Positions 1 to 7,452 of a DNA stretch of 50,053 nucleotides are shown here, piece after piece. The position numbers and the translations under genes are program-made. A model generated the notes under the pieces. It saw nothing but the letters and a program-made list of their open reading frames with translations. It was not told the DNA's origin and did no database searches. Within the stretch, counting starts at the first letter, position 1. Every line of letters starts with the position of its first letter. Source of the stretch: Desulfurococcales archaeon (GTDB lineage Archaea > Thermoproteota > Thermoprotei_A > Sulfolobales > AG1); the NCBI GenBank assembly GCA_009903825.1, contig WYEN01000116.1:1-50053 (forward strand), in the 5' to 3' direction.

Positions 1-236
1 AACGGTATTGTTCTCGGCCCAACTCTTTTAAATCCTTTATATCTACTCTCTAACAGCTCTAGATTTCTCAGAGCAAGATATGAAAGGATCGACTTCCATG
101 CCTGAAAAGCTTTTCCAGCGGCATTTCTCACTAAACCTTCTCTCAGAAAAACCTCGGCTATATCAAGCTCTTTCAAAGCCTCCTGAAAACGAGACTCAGC
201 TATCTCAATTATATTAAGAATAGTCTTTGCCTCCAT
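1..236 (-). CDS. PaREP1-family / HEPN-like protein, 3' end outside window
   Basis: An open frame runs leftward from an ATG at 234-236 to the window edge without a stop (78 codons seen). The product begins MEAKTILNIIEIAESRF and continues with a helical stretch ending in AAGKAFQAWKSILSYLALR. That pattern (acidic helix, then an A-x-x-K-A-x-x-A-W-K-like helix) is typical of the PaREP1 family of crenarchaeal paralogues, which are distant HEPN-fold proteins often linked to toxin-antitoxin or defence loci. On the minus strand a TATA-like TATTATATGG (261-270) lies about 30 bases upstream of the ATG, which suggests a short leader; AGGTAG just before the start may act as ribosome binding site. The function of PaREP1 proteins is not established, and the catalytic HEPN motif (R-x4-6-H) cannot be judged because the C-terminus is missing. 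The family call rests on residue pattern only. Confidence 0.6.
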   Translation of the reverse strand, partial: MEAKTILNIIEIAESRFQEALKELDIAEVFLREGLVRNAAGKAFQAWKSILSYLALRNLELLESRYKGFKRVGPRTIP

Positions 237-687
237 CTCATCTACCTATTTTATGAATCTCCATATAATATTTCAGCTTAAGAGAATATTAAATCAAGTG
301 ATGATCTTCGTATCCTTCTGAAAAACATCTGTTTTTAAGAGAGATAAATAGACTGACTACAAAGTCTTTCTATACGAATAGATTAACTCTCTAATAGGAT
401 CTTTCTGTTGATTTTGATCTTTATCCAGGATGGTAACCAGGTTACCTGGGTGTATCATCATTTTTCATCTCATCATAAGGCTAAGCTGAAGCATACATTC
501 TAAAGAATTAGATTATTCTAAAATCATTTATAACACTATGGTAGTATAAAGATGATAATAGATATATCGTTTTAATATATATGTTATCAAAATAAATCTT
601 TGGTTTTCAGCATGTCTAAACACTAAGATTCTTTAATATGATTCATTGAGATCCTTAATATAAAACCGATAAATACATCAAGGTCAT
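237..687. other. long AT-rich intergenic region between divergent genes
   Basis: About 450 bases with no convincing coding frame on either strand. It separates the leftward PaREP1-like gene from the rightward peptide-transporter operon, so it must hold promoters for both. The only striking element is a palindrome near 425-449, listed separately. I see no tRNA, no clear box C/D pair and no long tandem repeat. Confidence 0.6.
425..449. promoter_or_regulatory. perfect palindrome, possible operator
   Basis: GGTAACCAGGTTACC (432-446) is a perfect 15-bp palindrome about a central A. Outside it, CCAGG (425-429) and CCTGG (445-449) are also inverse complements. It lies in the long intergenic region about 275 bases upstream of the peptide-transporter operon. 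A protein-binding site is inferred; no second copy was seen nearby. Confidence 0.35.
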
Positions 688-701
688 AAATATTTATAAA
701 C
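688..701 (+). promoter_or_regulatory. TATA box of the peptide transporter operon
   Basis: AAATATTTATAAAC holds a good archaeal TATA box (TTTATAAA, centred near 696). The ATG at 721 is about 25 bases downstream, the normal TATA-to-start-site distance, so the first gene is probably transcribed leaderless. Confidence 0.6.
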
Positions 702-720
702 TCATTTATGTAGTTTTCTT

Positions 721-2385
721 ATGAAGGAAAGTGGTGATAATATGGGTGCGTCTTCTAAACCCGGCTCTAGATTAGGTCTTCCATGGATAATTTCAATAAT
801 TCTTCTCATATTGCTGGTTGCGAGCTGGTCTTATTTCCTTATATATGCTAGACAGCCTCAGCAACAGATACAACTTGCCACAAGACCTGACACACTTGTT
901 ATTGCTATGGATATAAGTGATGCTGTCTCCATGGATCCTGCTGTTGCGTATGAGTTCACGTCAGTTATGGTGGTTAATCAGCTTTATGATAAGCTTGTTG
1001 ATTTCGAGCCTCCAGATCTGACCAGAGTTGTGCCTGAGGTTGCTGAGTCGTGGAGCTACTCTCCTGATGGAACTCTATGGACATTCAAGATAAGACAAGG
1101 AATTAAATTTGCTAATGGCGATCCTCTTACAGCTAAAGATGTCGAGTATTCACTGAGAAGAGTTCTCATCTTAAGCAAGACAGCTGCCTGGCTTTTACAA
1201 CAATTTATTGCTAAACCAGAGGATATTGTTGCAACAGATAACTACACACTAACTATAAAGCTTAAAGAAAAGGTGGCTCCAGACCTGTTCTTATCAGTTC
1301 TGGCGTTTACAACAAGCGGTATTGTGAATCCTAGAGAGGCAGAGGCTCACGCATCTGGAAATGATATGGGATCTGGTTGGCTCACAGATCACTCGGCCGG
1401 ATCTGGGCCATATATATTGGAGAAGTGGGATAGAAACTCTGAGATAGTCCTCAGAGCCAATCCTAACTACTGGAGAGGTCCGCCATCGATTAAGACTATA
1501 ATAATTAAACATGTTCCAGAGCCCGCGACCCAGATGTTATTATTACAGAAGGGTGATGTAGACATAGCGTTCGGCCTCACGATCGACCAGATCCAGCAAC
1601 TTAAAAATGTGAAAGGCATAAGAATACTTGAATATCCTGTTCTTCAGCTGGCATACATAGGTATGAATGTCAACAATACATATCTATCTAATGAGAAGGT
1701 TAGGACAGCTATAAAATACGCCATAGATTATGACGGGATCATAAGAGATATTCTTAAAGGAGGAGCTATGAAGGTTCAGACGATAATACCTTATCCTCTA
1801 CTAGGTTTCAACCCAGCAACGCCCTATTATAGAGATGTTAACAAGGCTAAACAGTTATTGGCAGAGGCTGGATATCCCAACGGCTTTGACATAGAATTAG
1901 CATATCCAGCTGGGGCACATCCACAGGAGGAGATTGCTCAAAAAATTCAGAGAGATCTTGCTGAAGTCGGTATAAGAGTAACTCTAAGACCTATGGCAGC
2001 CGCAGAAATGTATCAGAAATATAGACAACAATCTCTTCAACTAGTACTTGCCGGATGGGGCTCTGATTATCCTGATCCTGATAATAATGCTAAGGCTTTC
2101 GGAGACTATAGAATTAAACAGCTCGCATGGAGAAACATGTGGTATGACGATAAAGTGGCAGATCTAGTTGAAAAAGCATATAAAGAGCTGGACAGATCAA
2201 CTAGAGAAGCTTTGTATAAACAGATAACTGATTACATCCTTGAACACGGCCCCTACGCAGTCTTATATCAAGTTGTTCAGTATGTGGCTATGAGAACATG
2301 GGTTGAGAACTTCGTTCCAGACCCCTCTTTCGGAACATACCTAGATCTCTCTAAAGTATATAAGGAGCCTGTTCTCAAAGAATAA
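721..2385 (+). CDS. dppA: ABC transporter substrate-binding protein, family 5 (peptide type)
   Basis: This 554-residue protein is the extracellular binding subunit of a Dpp/Opp-type ABC importer. Residues 18-42 form one hydrophobic segment that anchors the protein on the outer face of the membrane; a Q-rich linker follows. The body is a complete SBP_bac_5 domain: an LVIAMDISDAVSMDPAVAYE opening, VAESWSYSPDGTLWTFKIRQGIKF, then LTAKDVEYSLRRVL, and later the VRTAIKYAIDYDGI and ADLVEKAYKELD regions typical of the family. It is the first gene of a five-gene operon with two permeases and two ATPases. The ligand cannot be read from sequence; in archaea this family binds oligopeptides or oligosaccharides. 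The start at 721 fits the TATA box 25 bases upstream; a second in-frame ATG at 742 is possible. T-rich tracts after the stop may make this gene more abundant in RNA than the rest of the operon. Confidence 0.9.
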   Translation: MKESGDNMGASSKPGSRLGLPWIISIILLILLVASWSYFLIYARQPQQQIQLATRPDTLVIAMDISDAVSMDPAVAYEFTSVMVVNQLYDKLVDFEPPDLTRVVPEVAESWSYSPDGTLWTFKIRQGIKFANGDPLTAKDVEYSLRRVLILSKTAAWLLQQFIAKPEDIVATDNYTLTIKLKEKVAPDLFLSVLAFTTSGIVNPREAEAHASGNDMGSGWLTDHSAGSGPYILEKWDRNSEIVLRANPNYWRGPPSIKTIIIKHVPEPATQMLLLQKGDVDIAFGLTIDQIQQLKNVKGIRILEYPVLQLAYIGMNVNNTYLSNEKVRTAIKYAIDYDGIIRDILKGGAMKVQTIIPYPLLGFNPATPYYRDVNKAKQLLAEAGYPNGFDIELAYPAGAHPQEEIAQKIQRDLAEVGIRVTLRPMAAAEMYQKYRQQSLQLVLAGWGSDYPDPDNNAKAFGDYRIKQLAWRNMWYDDKVADLVEKAYKELDRSTREALYKQITDYILEHGPYAVLYQVVQYVAMRTWVENFVPDPSFGTYLDLSKVYKEPVLKE

Positions 2386-2390
2386 TATAT

Positions 2391-2421
2391 CTTTTTTATG
2401 AAAGAAGAAAAATAATTTTTT
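2391..2421 (+). terminator. T tracts between binding-protein and permease genes, possible partial terminator
   Basis: Two T6 runs (2392-2397 and 2416-2421) fall in the 46-base gap between the binding protein and the first permease. Archaeal termination works on T tracts, and partial termination here would give excess binding-protein mRNA, a common arrangement in such operons. Read-through is expected because no new promoter is evident. Confidence 0.35.
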
Positions 2422-2431
2422 GGTGGACATA

Positions 2432-3445
2432 ATGAGTTTATATAGCTATATTCTTAGAAGAAGCTTATATATGATGATAGTGGTATTAGGGATCGCAACT
2501 ATAGTATTTTTCATAACAAGAATTCTTCCAGGAGATCCTGTGGGAGCCATATTAGGTCCTCAGGCTCCGCCCGACGTTGTTGATAAAGTCCGGAGAGAAT
2601 ACGGCTTTGACAAGCCTATTTACGTGCAATACATAGACTTTATAATAAATCTGTTCAAAGGAGAGTTGGGAAAATCAGTCTCTACTAATAGACCCGTCAT
2701 AGAGGATATAAAAGAGAGATTTCCAGCAACATTTGAGCTTGCCACAGCATCTCTTATAGTGGCGATAATCATAGGAATTCCCATGGGAATAATCTCAGCC
2801 CTTAGAAAAGATGGAGCATTAGATCATTTGATCAGACTTATATCTCTCTTCGGAGTCTCAATGCCGGTATTCTGGCTGGGGCTGATATTATTATTAATAT
2901 TCTACTTCAGATTAGGCATATTGCCAGGGCCTGGAAGATTAGATCCTTATATTCCCAGTCCTCCAAGGATCACAGGACTCGTGACTTTAGACAGCCTGTT
3001 GACTGGAAATTTTGATGCTTTTAAAAATGCTATAGCTCATCTGATCCTTCCAGCAACTGTCTTAGGATACTTCTCTTCAGCATACATAGCTAGAGTGACT
3101 AGAGCATCTGTTTTAGAAGTGCTTAGACAAGAACATGTGAAATTTGCAAGATCAAAAGGTCTCAGCAGCGGAGCAATTTTAACTAGACACATTATAAAGC
3201 CGGCTCTCATTCCAATAATAACTGTGTTAGGACTTGTCTATGGAGGACTTCTAGAGGGTGCTGTTCTTACAGAGACTATATTCGGATGGCCGGGTCTGGG
3301 AAGCTATCTGACGAGAGCCATGATCTATATGGATTATAACGCCATTGTGGGAGGCGTGGTCATCATCGCAATAATATATTCAGTGATCAATCTTATTGTA
3401 GATATATTATACTCATATATTGATCCAAGGATAAAATATGGGTGA
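2432..3445 (+). CDS. dppB: Peptide-type ABC transporter permease, DppB family
   Basis: This 337-residue polytopic membrane protein is one of the two permease subunits of the importer. It starts MSLYSYILRRSLYMMIVVLGIATIVFF, has the N-terminal DPVGAILGP..A periplasmic loop of the DppB/OppB family, about six membrane helices, and the EAA-type cytoplasmic loop around VLRQEHVKFARSKGLSSGAI that docks on the ATPase. ATG 2432 is chosen because GGTGG (2422-2426) lies exactly 5 bases ahead; an earlier in-frame TTG at 2420 would place the start before that Shine-Dalgarno sequence. The downstream permease starts just after the stop, in a coupled arrangement. Confidence 0.92.
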   Translation: MSLYSYILRRSLYMMIVVLGIATIVFFITRILPGDPVGAILGPQAPPDVVDKVRREYGFDKPIYVQYIDFIINLFKGELGKSVSTNRPVIEDIKERFPATFELATASLIVAIIIGIPMGIISALRKDGALDHLIRLISLFGVSMPVFWLGLILLLIFYFRLGILPGPGRLDPYIPSPPRITGLVTLDSLLTGNFDAFKNAIAHLILPATVLGYFSSAYIARVTRASVLEVLRQEHVKFARSKGLSSGAILTRHIIKPALIPIITVLGLVYGGLLEGAVLTETIFGWPGLGSYLTRAMIYMDYNAIVGGVVIIAIIYSVINLIVDILYSYIDPRIKYG

Positions 3446-3449
3446 TCAT

Positions 3450-4283
3450 ATGATGATGCCTGAGACTTTAAGAGAGCTCATGAGAAGAAAACTTGGAGTA
3501 GCAGGCTTAATAATTATCTCTTTCATAATCATATTATCTTTAATTGCACCGCTCATAGCACCATATGATCCTCTCGACCAGAGATTAGATGAGAGACTTC
3601 AGCCTCCATCATCAAAACATCTTATGGGAACAGACAAGCTTGGGAGAGACATATTCTCAAGAATTTTATATGGTGGAAGAATATCTCTATTCATAGCAGT
3701 CTCATCTGTAGTGTTAGCCACTTTAATAGGCATGTTAATAGGATTAATAGCAGGATATTTAGGTGGGAGAATAGATGATCTGTTGATGAGAATCACTGAT
3801 ATGTTCATGGCTTTTCCATCTCTAATATTAGCATTAGCAATTGCAGCCATGTTAAAACCTGGAATGTTTAACGTGATAACAGCCATCTCACTATCATCGT
3901 GGCCTCAATATGCTAGAATGGCCAGAGCCGTAACTATTCAAGTGAAGAATGAGCCTTATATAGAGGCTGCGGTGTCTATAGGAGCATCTAACACAAGGAT
4001 CCTCATAGGACACATCATTCCTATGGTGATTCCTCAAGTCATGATCCAAGGCATGATAAACTTAGGAGGAGCAATATTAACCGCGGCCGGCCTAGGCTTT
4101 CTAGGTTTTGGAGTTCCTCCTCCGACACCCGAGTGGGGGTTGATGGTATCAGAGGGGAGAGACCTGATCCAGAGCCACTGGTGGATCTCAACTTTCCCAG
4201 GCCTCATGATATTCCTCAGCGTGGTAGGCTTTAATCTTCTTGGAGATCAGTTGAGAGATATATTCGACGTAAGATACAGGTGA
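3450..4283 (+). CDS. dppC: Peptide-type ABC transporter permease, DppC family
   Basis: This 277-residue protein is the second permease subunit. It has an N-terminal membrane helix followed by APYDPLDQRLDERLQPPSSKH and LMGTDKLGRDIFSRILYGGR, the hallmark of the DppC/OppC family, then five further helices and the ATPase-docking loop VKNEPYIEAAVSIGASNTRI. ATG 3450 is chosen because GGTGATC (3441-3447) sits directly upstream; that Shine-Dalgarno contains the TGA stop of dppB, so the two genes are probably translationally coupled. Earlier in-frame ATG 3438 lies before that signal. Confidence 0.92.
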   Translation: MMMPETLRELMRRKLGVAGLIIISFIIILSLIAPLIAPYDPLDQRLDERLQPPSSKHLMGTDKLGRDIFSRILYGGRISLFIAVSSVVLATLIGMLIGLIAGYLGGRIDDLLMRITDMFMAFPSLILALAIAAMLKPGMFNVITAISLSSWPQYARMARAVTIQVKNEPYIEAAVSIGASNTRILIGHIIPMVIPQVMIQGMINLGGAILTAAGLGFLGFGVPPPTPEWGLMVSEGRDLIQSHWWISTFPGLMIFLSVVGFNLLGDQLRDIFDVRYR

Positions 4284-4287
4284 TCAT

Positions 4288-5247
4288 ATGCCGATTCTAG
4301 AAGTTAAAAATCTTAAGATCTATTATTTTACTCCTTCAGGAATCGTTAAAGCTGTTGACGGAGTAGATCTTTATATTGAGAGAGGAGAGACAAGATGTAT
4401 AGTAGGAGAGTCAGGATCTGGAAAATCCACTCTAGGCATGGGAATAGCAGGCCTCATAGATCATCCGGGAAGAATAGTTGATGGCGAAGTGATTTTTGAT
4501 GGAAAGATCGTTGCATCAAAAAATGGCATCTATACCCAGAAACTGCTTGGGAGAAGAATAACATTAATATTTCAAGACCCTAGATCAGCTCTTAACCCTG
4601 TGATGACAGTAGGCGAACAGATCTCTGAGACTTTACAACATAATCTTGGACTCGATCGCAGAGAAGCATATAAGATAGCATATGATCTTTTGCGAAAAGT
4701 AGAGATACCAGATCCTGAGAGAGTTCTACACAGCTATCCGCATGAGCTGAGTGGAGGCATGGCTCAGAGAGTTGTAATAGCAATCGCCTTATCGACAGAG
4801 CCAGATCTCATAATTGCTGATGAGCCCACGTCAGCACTTGATGTAACTGTTCAAGCTGAGATACTTAGACTATTCAGATCTCTTGTGAAAAGTGGAAAAA
4901 GATCTGTATTATTTATAACTCATGATCTTAGTGTGGCACTTGAGATATGCGACACCACATCAATTATGTATGCAGGAAAAATAGTTGAGGAAGGCCTAAC
5001 GAGAGAGATATTTGAAAAGCCTCTTCACCCCTATACACAGGCTTTGTTAAGCTCGATACCTAGAATAGGTCTTAAAACTGAGAAGCTTATGAGCATATCA
5101 GGAGAGCCTCCTCTAATGATCGAACCTCCGAAAGGATGTAGATTTCACCCGAGATGTCCATTTAAACTTGAGATATGTGATAAACAAGAACCGATCTTGA
5201 TCAATTTGTCGGAGACGAGAAGAGTTGCGTGCCACTTATATAAATAA
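4288..5247 (+). CDS. dppD: Peptide-type ABC transporter ATPase, DppD family
   Basis: This 319-residue ATPase energises the importer. The Walker A is GESGSGKST, the signature LSGGMAQRV, the Walker B LIIADEPTSALD, and the switch histidine is in FITHDLS. The C-terminal oligopeptide-transporter domain ends with SGEPPLMIEPPKGCRFHPRC and CPFKLEIC.. plus a last Cys near the C-terminus; in bacterial DppD this Cys set holds a [4Fe-4S] cluster, and all four Cys are present here. GGTGATC (4279-4285), containing the dppC stop, precedes the ATG by 2 bases, the same coupling element as before dppC. Confidence 0.93.
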   Translation: MPILEVKNLKIYYFTPSGIVKAVDGVDLYIERGETRCIVGESGSGKSTLGMGIAGLIDHPGRIVDGEVIFDGKIVASKNGIYTQKLLGRRITLIFQDPRSALNPVMTVGEQISETLQHNLGLDRREAYKIAYDLLRKVEIPDPERVLHSYPHELSGGMAQRVVIAIALSTEPDLIIADEPTSALDVTVQAEILRLFRSLVKSGKRSVLFITHDLSVALEICDTTSIMYAGKIVEEGLTREIFEKPLHPYTQALLSSIPRIGLKTEKLMSISGEPPLMIEPPKGCRFHPRCPFKLEICDKQEPILINLSETRRVACHLYK

Positions 5248-5261
5248 TGTGGGTGGCCGTG

Positions 5262-6245
5262 ATGATTCTACGATTAAAAAATATAGGTAAATACTTCCCA
5301 ATCAGAGGAGGATTGTTATCAAGAGTTGTAGGATATGTCAAAGCTGTAGATGGAGTAGATCTAGAGGTTGAAGAGGGAGACACATATGCCATAGTAGGCG
5401 AATCAGGCTCTGGAAAAACCACTCTAGGCAAGTTGTCAATAAAACTTCTAGACCCAACCTTCGGCTCAATTGAGTTTATGGGTAGAGATGTTACATTTGC
5501 GAAAGGTAAAGAACTGAAAGATCTGAGAAGATCTACAGGAATAGTATTTCAAGATCCATACAGATCTTTGCATCCTAGAAAGAAGATCATAGATATAGTG
5601 TCAGAGCCTCTCATAATAAATGGGCAAGATCCTGAGGAGGCTCATAAAATAGCTATAGAATTCGCATCTATGGTTGGACTGACAAAAGATTTATTATATA
5701 AATATCCTCATCAACTATCGGGAGGACAGAGACAGAGAGCTGCTATCGTCAGAGCTTTGATTTACAGACCTAGACTAATAGTATTAGACGAGCCTACCTC
5801 AGCACTAGACGTCTCAACACAAGCACAGATCCTGAATCTACTTGAAGATCTTAAGAAAGAATTTAAACTTACATATATATTGATAACACACAACCTACAG
5901 ATCGTGTATCATCTTGCTAATAAAGTTGCCGTCATGTACTTAGGTAAGATCGTTGAGAAAGGTCCTGTCGAAAAGATCTTTGAGTCTCCAAGACATCCAT
6001 ATACCATTTCGCTACTCTCATCCATCCCAGCAATTGATTATGTTTTTTCAGGAGGCAAGATAAATATCCCACGTATAACGCCTACGGGAGAGCCTCCTAG
6101 CCCTACGAAACCGCCTAAAGGATGTAGATTTCACACCAGATGCCCATTCGTGATAGATATATGCAGAAGAGAAGAGCCGACCTTACAGCCTGTTGAAAAA
6201 GACCATTATGTGGCATGTCATTTATGGCAGAAAATAAACGCATAA
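5262..6245 (+). CDS. dppF: Peptide-type ABC transporter ATPase, DppF family
   Basis: This 327-residue protein is the second ATPase, forming a heterodimer with DppD. Walker A GESGSGKTT, signature LSGGQRQRA, Walker B LIVLDEPTSALD and ITHNL are all present, and the C-terminal domain repeats the PPKGCRFHTRCPFVIDIC pattern with a final Cys. ATG 5262 is favoured because GGTGG (5252-5256) stands 5 bases ahead and the product then begins MILRLKNIGKYFPI, as in relatives. An earlier ATG at 5247 overlaps the dppD stop by one base but lies upstream of that signal. The operon ends here. Confidence 0.92.
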   Translation: MILRLKNIGKYFPIRGGLLSRVVGYVKAVDGVDLEVEEGDTYAIVGESGSGKTTLGKLSIKLLDPTFGSIEFMGRDVTFAKGKELKDLRRSTGIVFQDPYRSLHPRKKIIDIVSEPLIINGQDPEEAHKIAIEFASMVGLTKDLLYKYPHQLSGGQRQRAAIVRALIYRPRLIVLDEPTSALDVSTQAQILNLLEDLKKEFKLTYILITHNLQIVYHLANKVAVMYLGKIVEKGPVEKIFESPRHPYTISLLSSIPAIDYVFSGGKINIPRITPTGEPPSPTKPPKGCRFHTRCPFVIDICRREEPTLQPVEKDHYVACHLWQKINA

Positions 6246-6428
6246 GAACCTTGTAATAAATTTAATTACACCATGATGCTATACTTATACTTGGCCAGAC
6301 AAATTATAACAAATTATAATTAAATAACAATAATTCAGAGATTGCTTGGTTAGTGAAGATCTTATGTTAACATGTTCTCATAGAATCATCGGACCCATGC
6401 ATATATTTTTGGAGAGATAGTTTGAAAC

Positions 6429-6464
6429 TTTTATAAAAACAACAAATACATAGAACTGAGGTGG
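6429..6464 (+). promoter_or_regulatory. TATA box and Shine-Dalgarno for the 6469 gene
   Basis: TTTATAAAAA (6430-6439) is a TATA box and GGTGG (6460-6464) a strong Shine-Dalgarno 4 bases before the ATG at 6469, giving a short leader. The rest of the preceding gap (6246-6428) is AT-rich and holds a short direct repeat (ACAAATTATA, twice) and the palindrome ATGTTAACAT; I assign these no role. Confidence 0.5.
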
Positions 6465-6468
6465 TTAG

Positions 6469-7209
6469 ATGATTTATCACAAGTATTTGCCGCTTCTAAT
6501 ATTGGTTATAGGCATCATAATATTCTCGATAGGCATATCACAAATTTATTATGAAGGCGTTAAAGTGTTCTATAGATATATTAATATAGACATACCTATA
6601 ATCAATTTTGTGACTGAGTGGCCTGGCAACTATAGTGTTAGTGTCAATATGTCTCTAGAAATTCTGCGTGAGAGAAATATTGTGAAGCCTACTAATTATA
6701 TCTATAATGTGTCGATACCGTGGAGTAATTGTAGAGGTGGAAATGTGATCGGACTTTATCTATCTGGGTATAGATCAGTAGGTCACGTCTCTGATAACAT
6801 CTCAATAAAAATATATGGATGTAAAGAAGAGGGATGCGAACTAATCTTTGATCAAGACATTTTCAATTTAAAAAACACATATATCACCTACCCAGGTTTT
6901 GTATGTAAAACAGATTTTAATGTGTCAGACAGCATCTTAAATTATAAATATTTAAACTTCAGCCTGATACCAGCTCGAGGTCTCGTTATAGAAGATTTTG
7001 GAGTAGGAACAACTCTAACCTGCACATTTAATTATACTCTGACACATCCTGAGCTGAGAATAGGAACTGTGACGCCTCAGCCTCTCTTTTTTAAGGTTCC
7101 AGAGTATATAGATACGTCAGGCTTAAGAAACGGTTTAGTATTATTATTAATAGGATTATTATTAGTGTTGATAAGCATATACATAAAAATATATTTCACA
7201 GCCAAATAG
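6469..7209 (+). CDS. Hypothetical membrane-anchored extracellular protein
   Basis: I do not recognise this 246-residue protein. It has one membrane helix at residues 7-27 and another at 222-240, with about 190 residues between them that should lie outside the cell. That middle part is rich in N-x-S/T sequons (for example NYS, NMS, NVS, NIS, NFS, NYT), as expected for an N-glycosylated archaeal surface protein, and carries several Cys that could form disulphides. It stands alone with its own promoter and is followed by a tRNA gene on the other strand. A cell-surface or envelope role is inferred from topology only. Confidence 0.75.
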   Translation: MIYHKYLPLLILVIGIIIFSIGISQIYYEGVKVFYRYINIDIPIINFVTEWPGNYSVSVNMSLEILRERNIVKPTNYIYNVSIPWSNCRGGNVIGLYLSGYRSVGHVSDNISIKIYGCKEEGCELIFDQDIFNLKNTYITYPGFVCKTDFNVSDSILNYKYLNFSLIPARGLVIEDFGVGTTLTCTFNYTLTHPELRIGTVTPQPLFFKVPEYIDTSGLRNGLVLLLIGLLLVLISIYIKIYFTAK

Positions 7210-7324
7210 TCGGCTTTATTTTTTACGGTCTAACTTAATAGTCTCAGAAGCCTTGAAAAGAGATTAAAAAAAGAAATGTCAAGAAAAATATTTTATCAAG
7301 CCGGCTCTGAGAACATTAATAATA

Positions 7325-7402
7325 TGGCGGGCCCGCGGGGATTTGAACCCCGGACCACTGGCTTAGGAGGCCAGCGCTCTATCCTGGCTGAGCTACGGGC
7401 CC
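7325..7402 (-). tRNA. tRNA-Arg (anticodon CCU)
   Basis: On the minus strand the sequence folds as a full cloverleaf: acceptor GGGCCCG/CGGGCCC, D arm GCTC/GAGC, anticodon stem CTGGC/GCCAG around the loop CTCCTAA, T stem CGGGG/CCCCG with TTCAAAT, discriminator G and encoded CCA. The anticodon CCT reads the arginine codon AGG. There is no intron. It shares its acceptor stem and GTAGCTCAG start with the tRNA-Trp 3 kb away. Confidence 0.95.
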
Positions 7403-7452
7403 TCTCCCAAATGATAATGTTTTTTGAGGAAAAAATATATTGTTTTAAAAAT

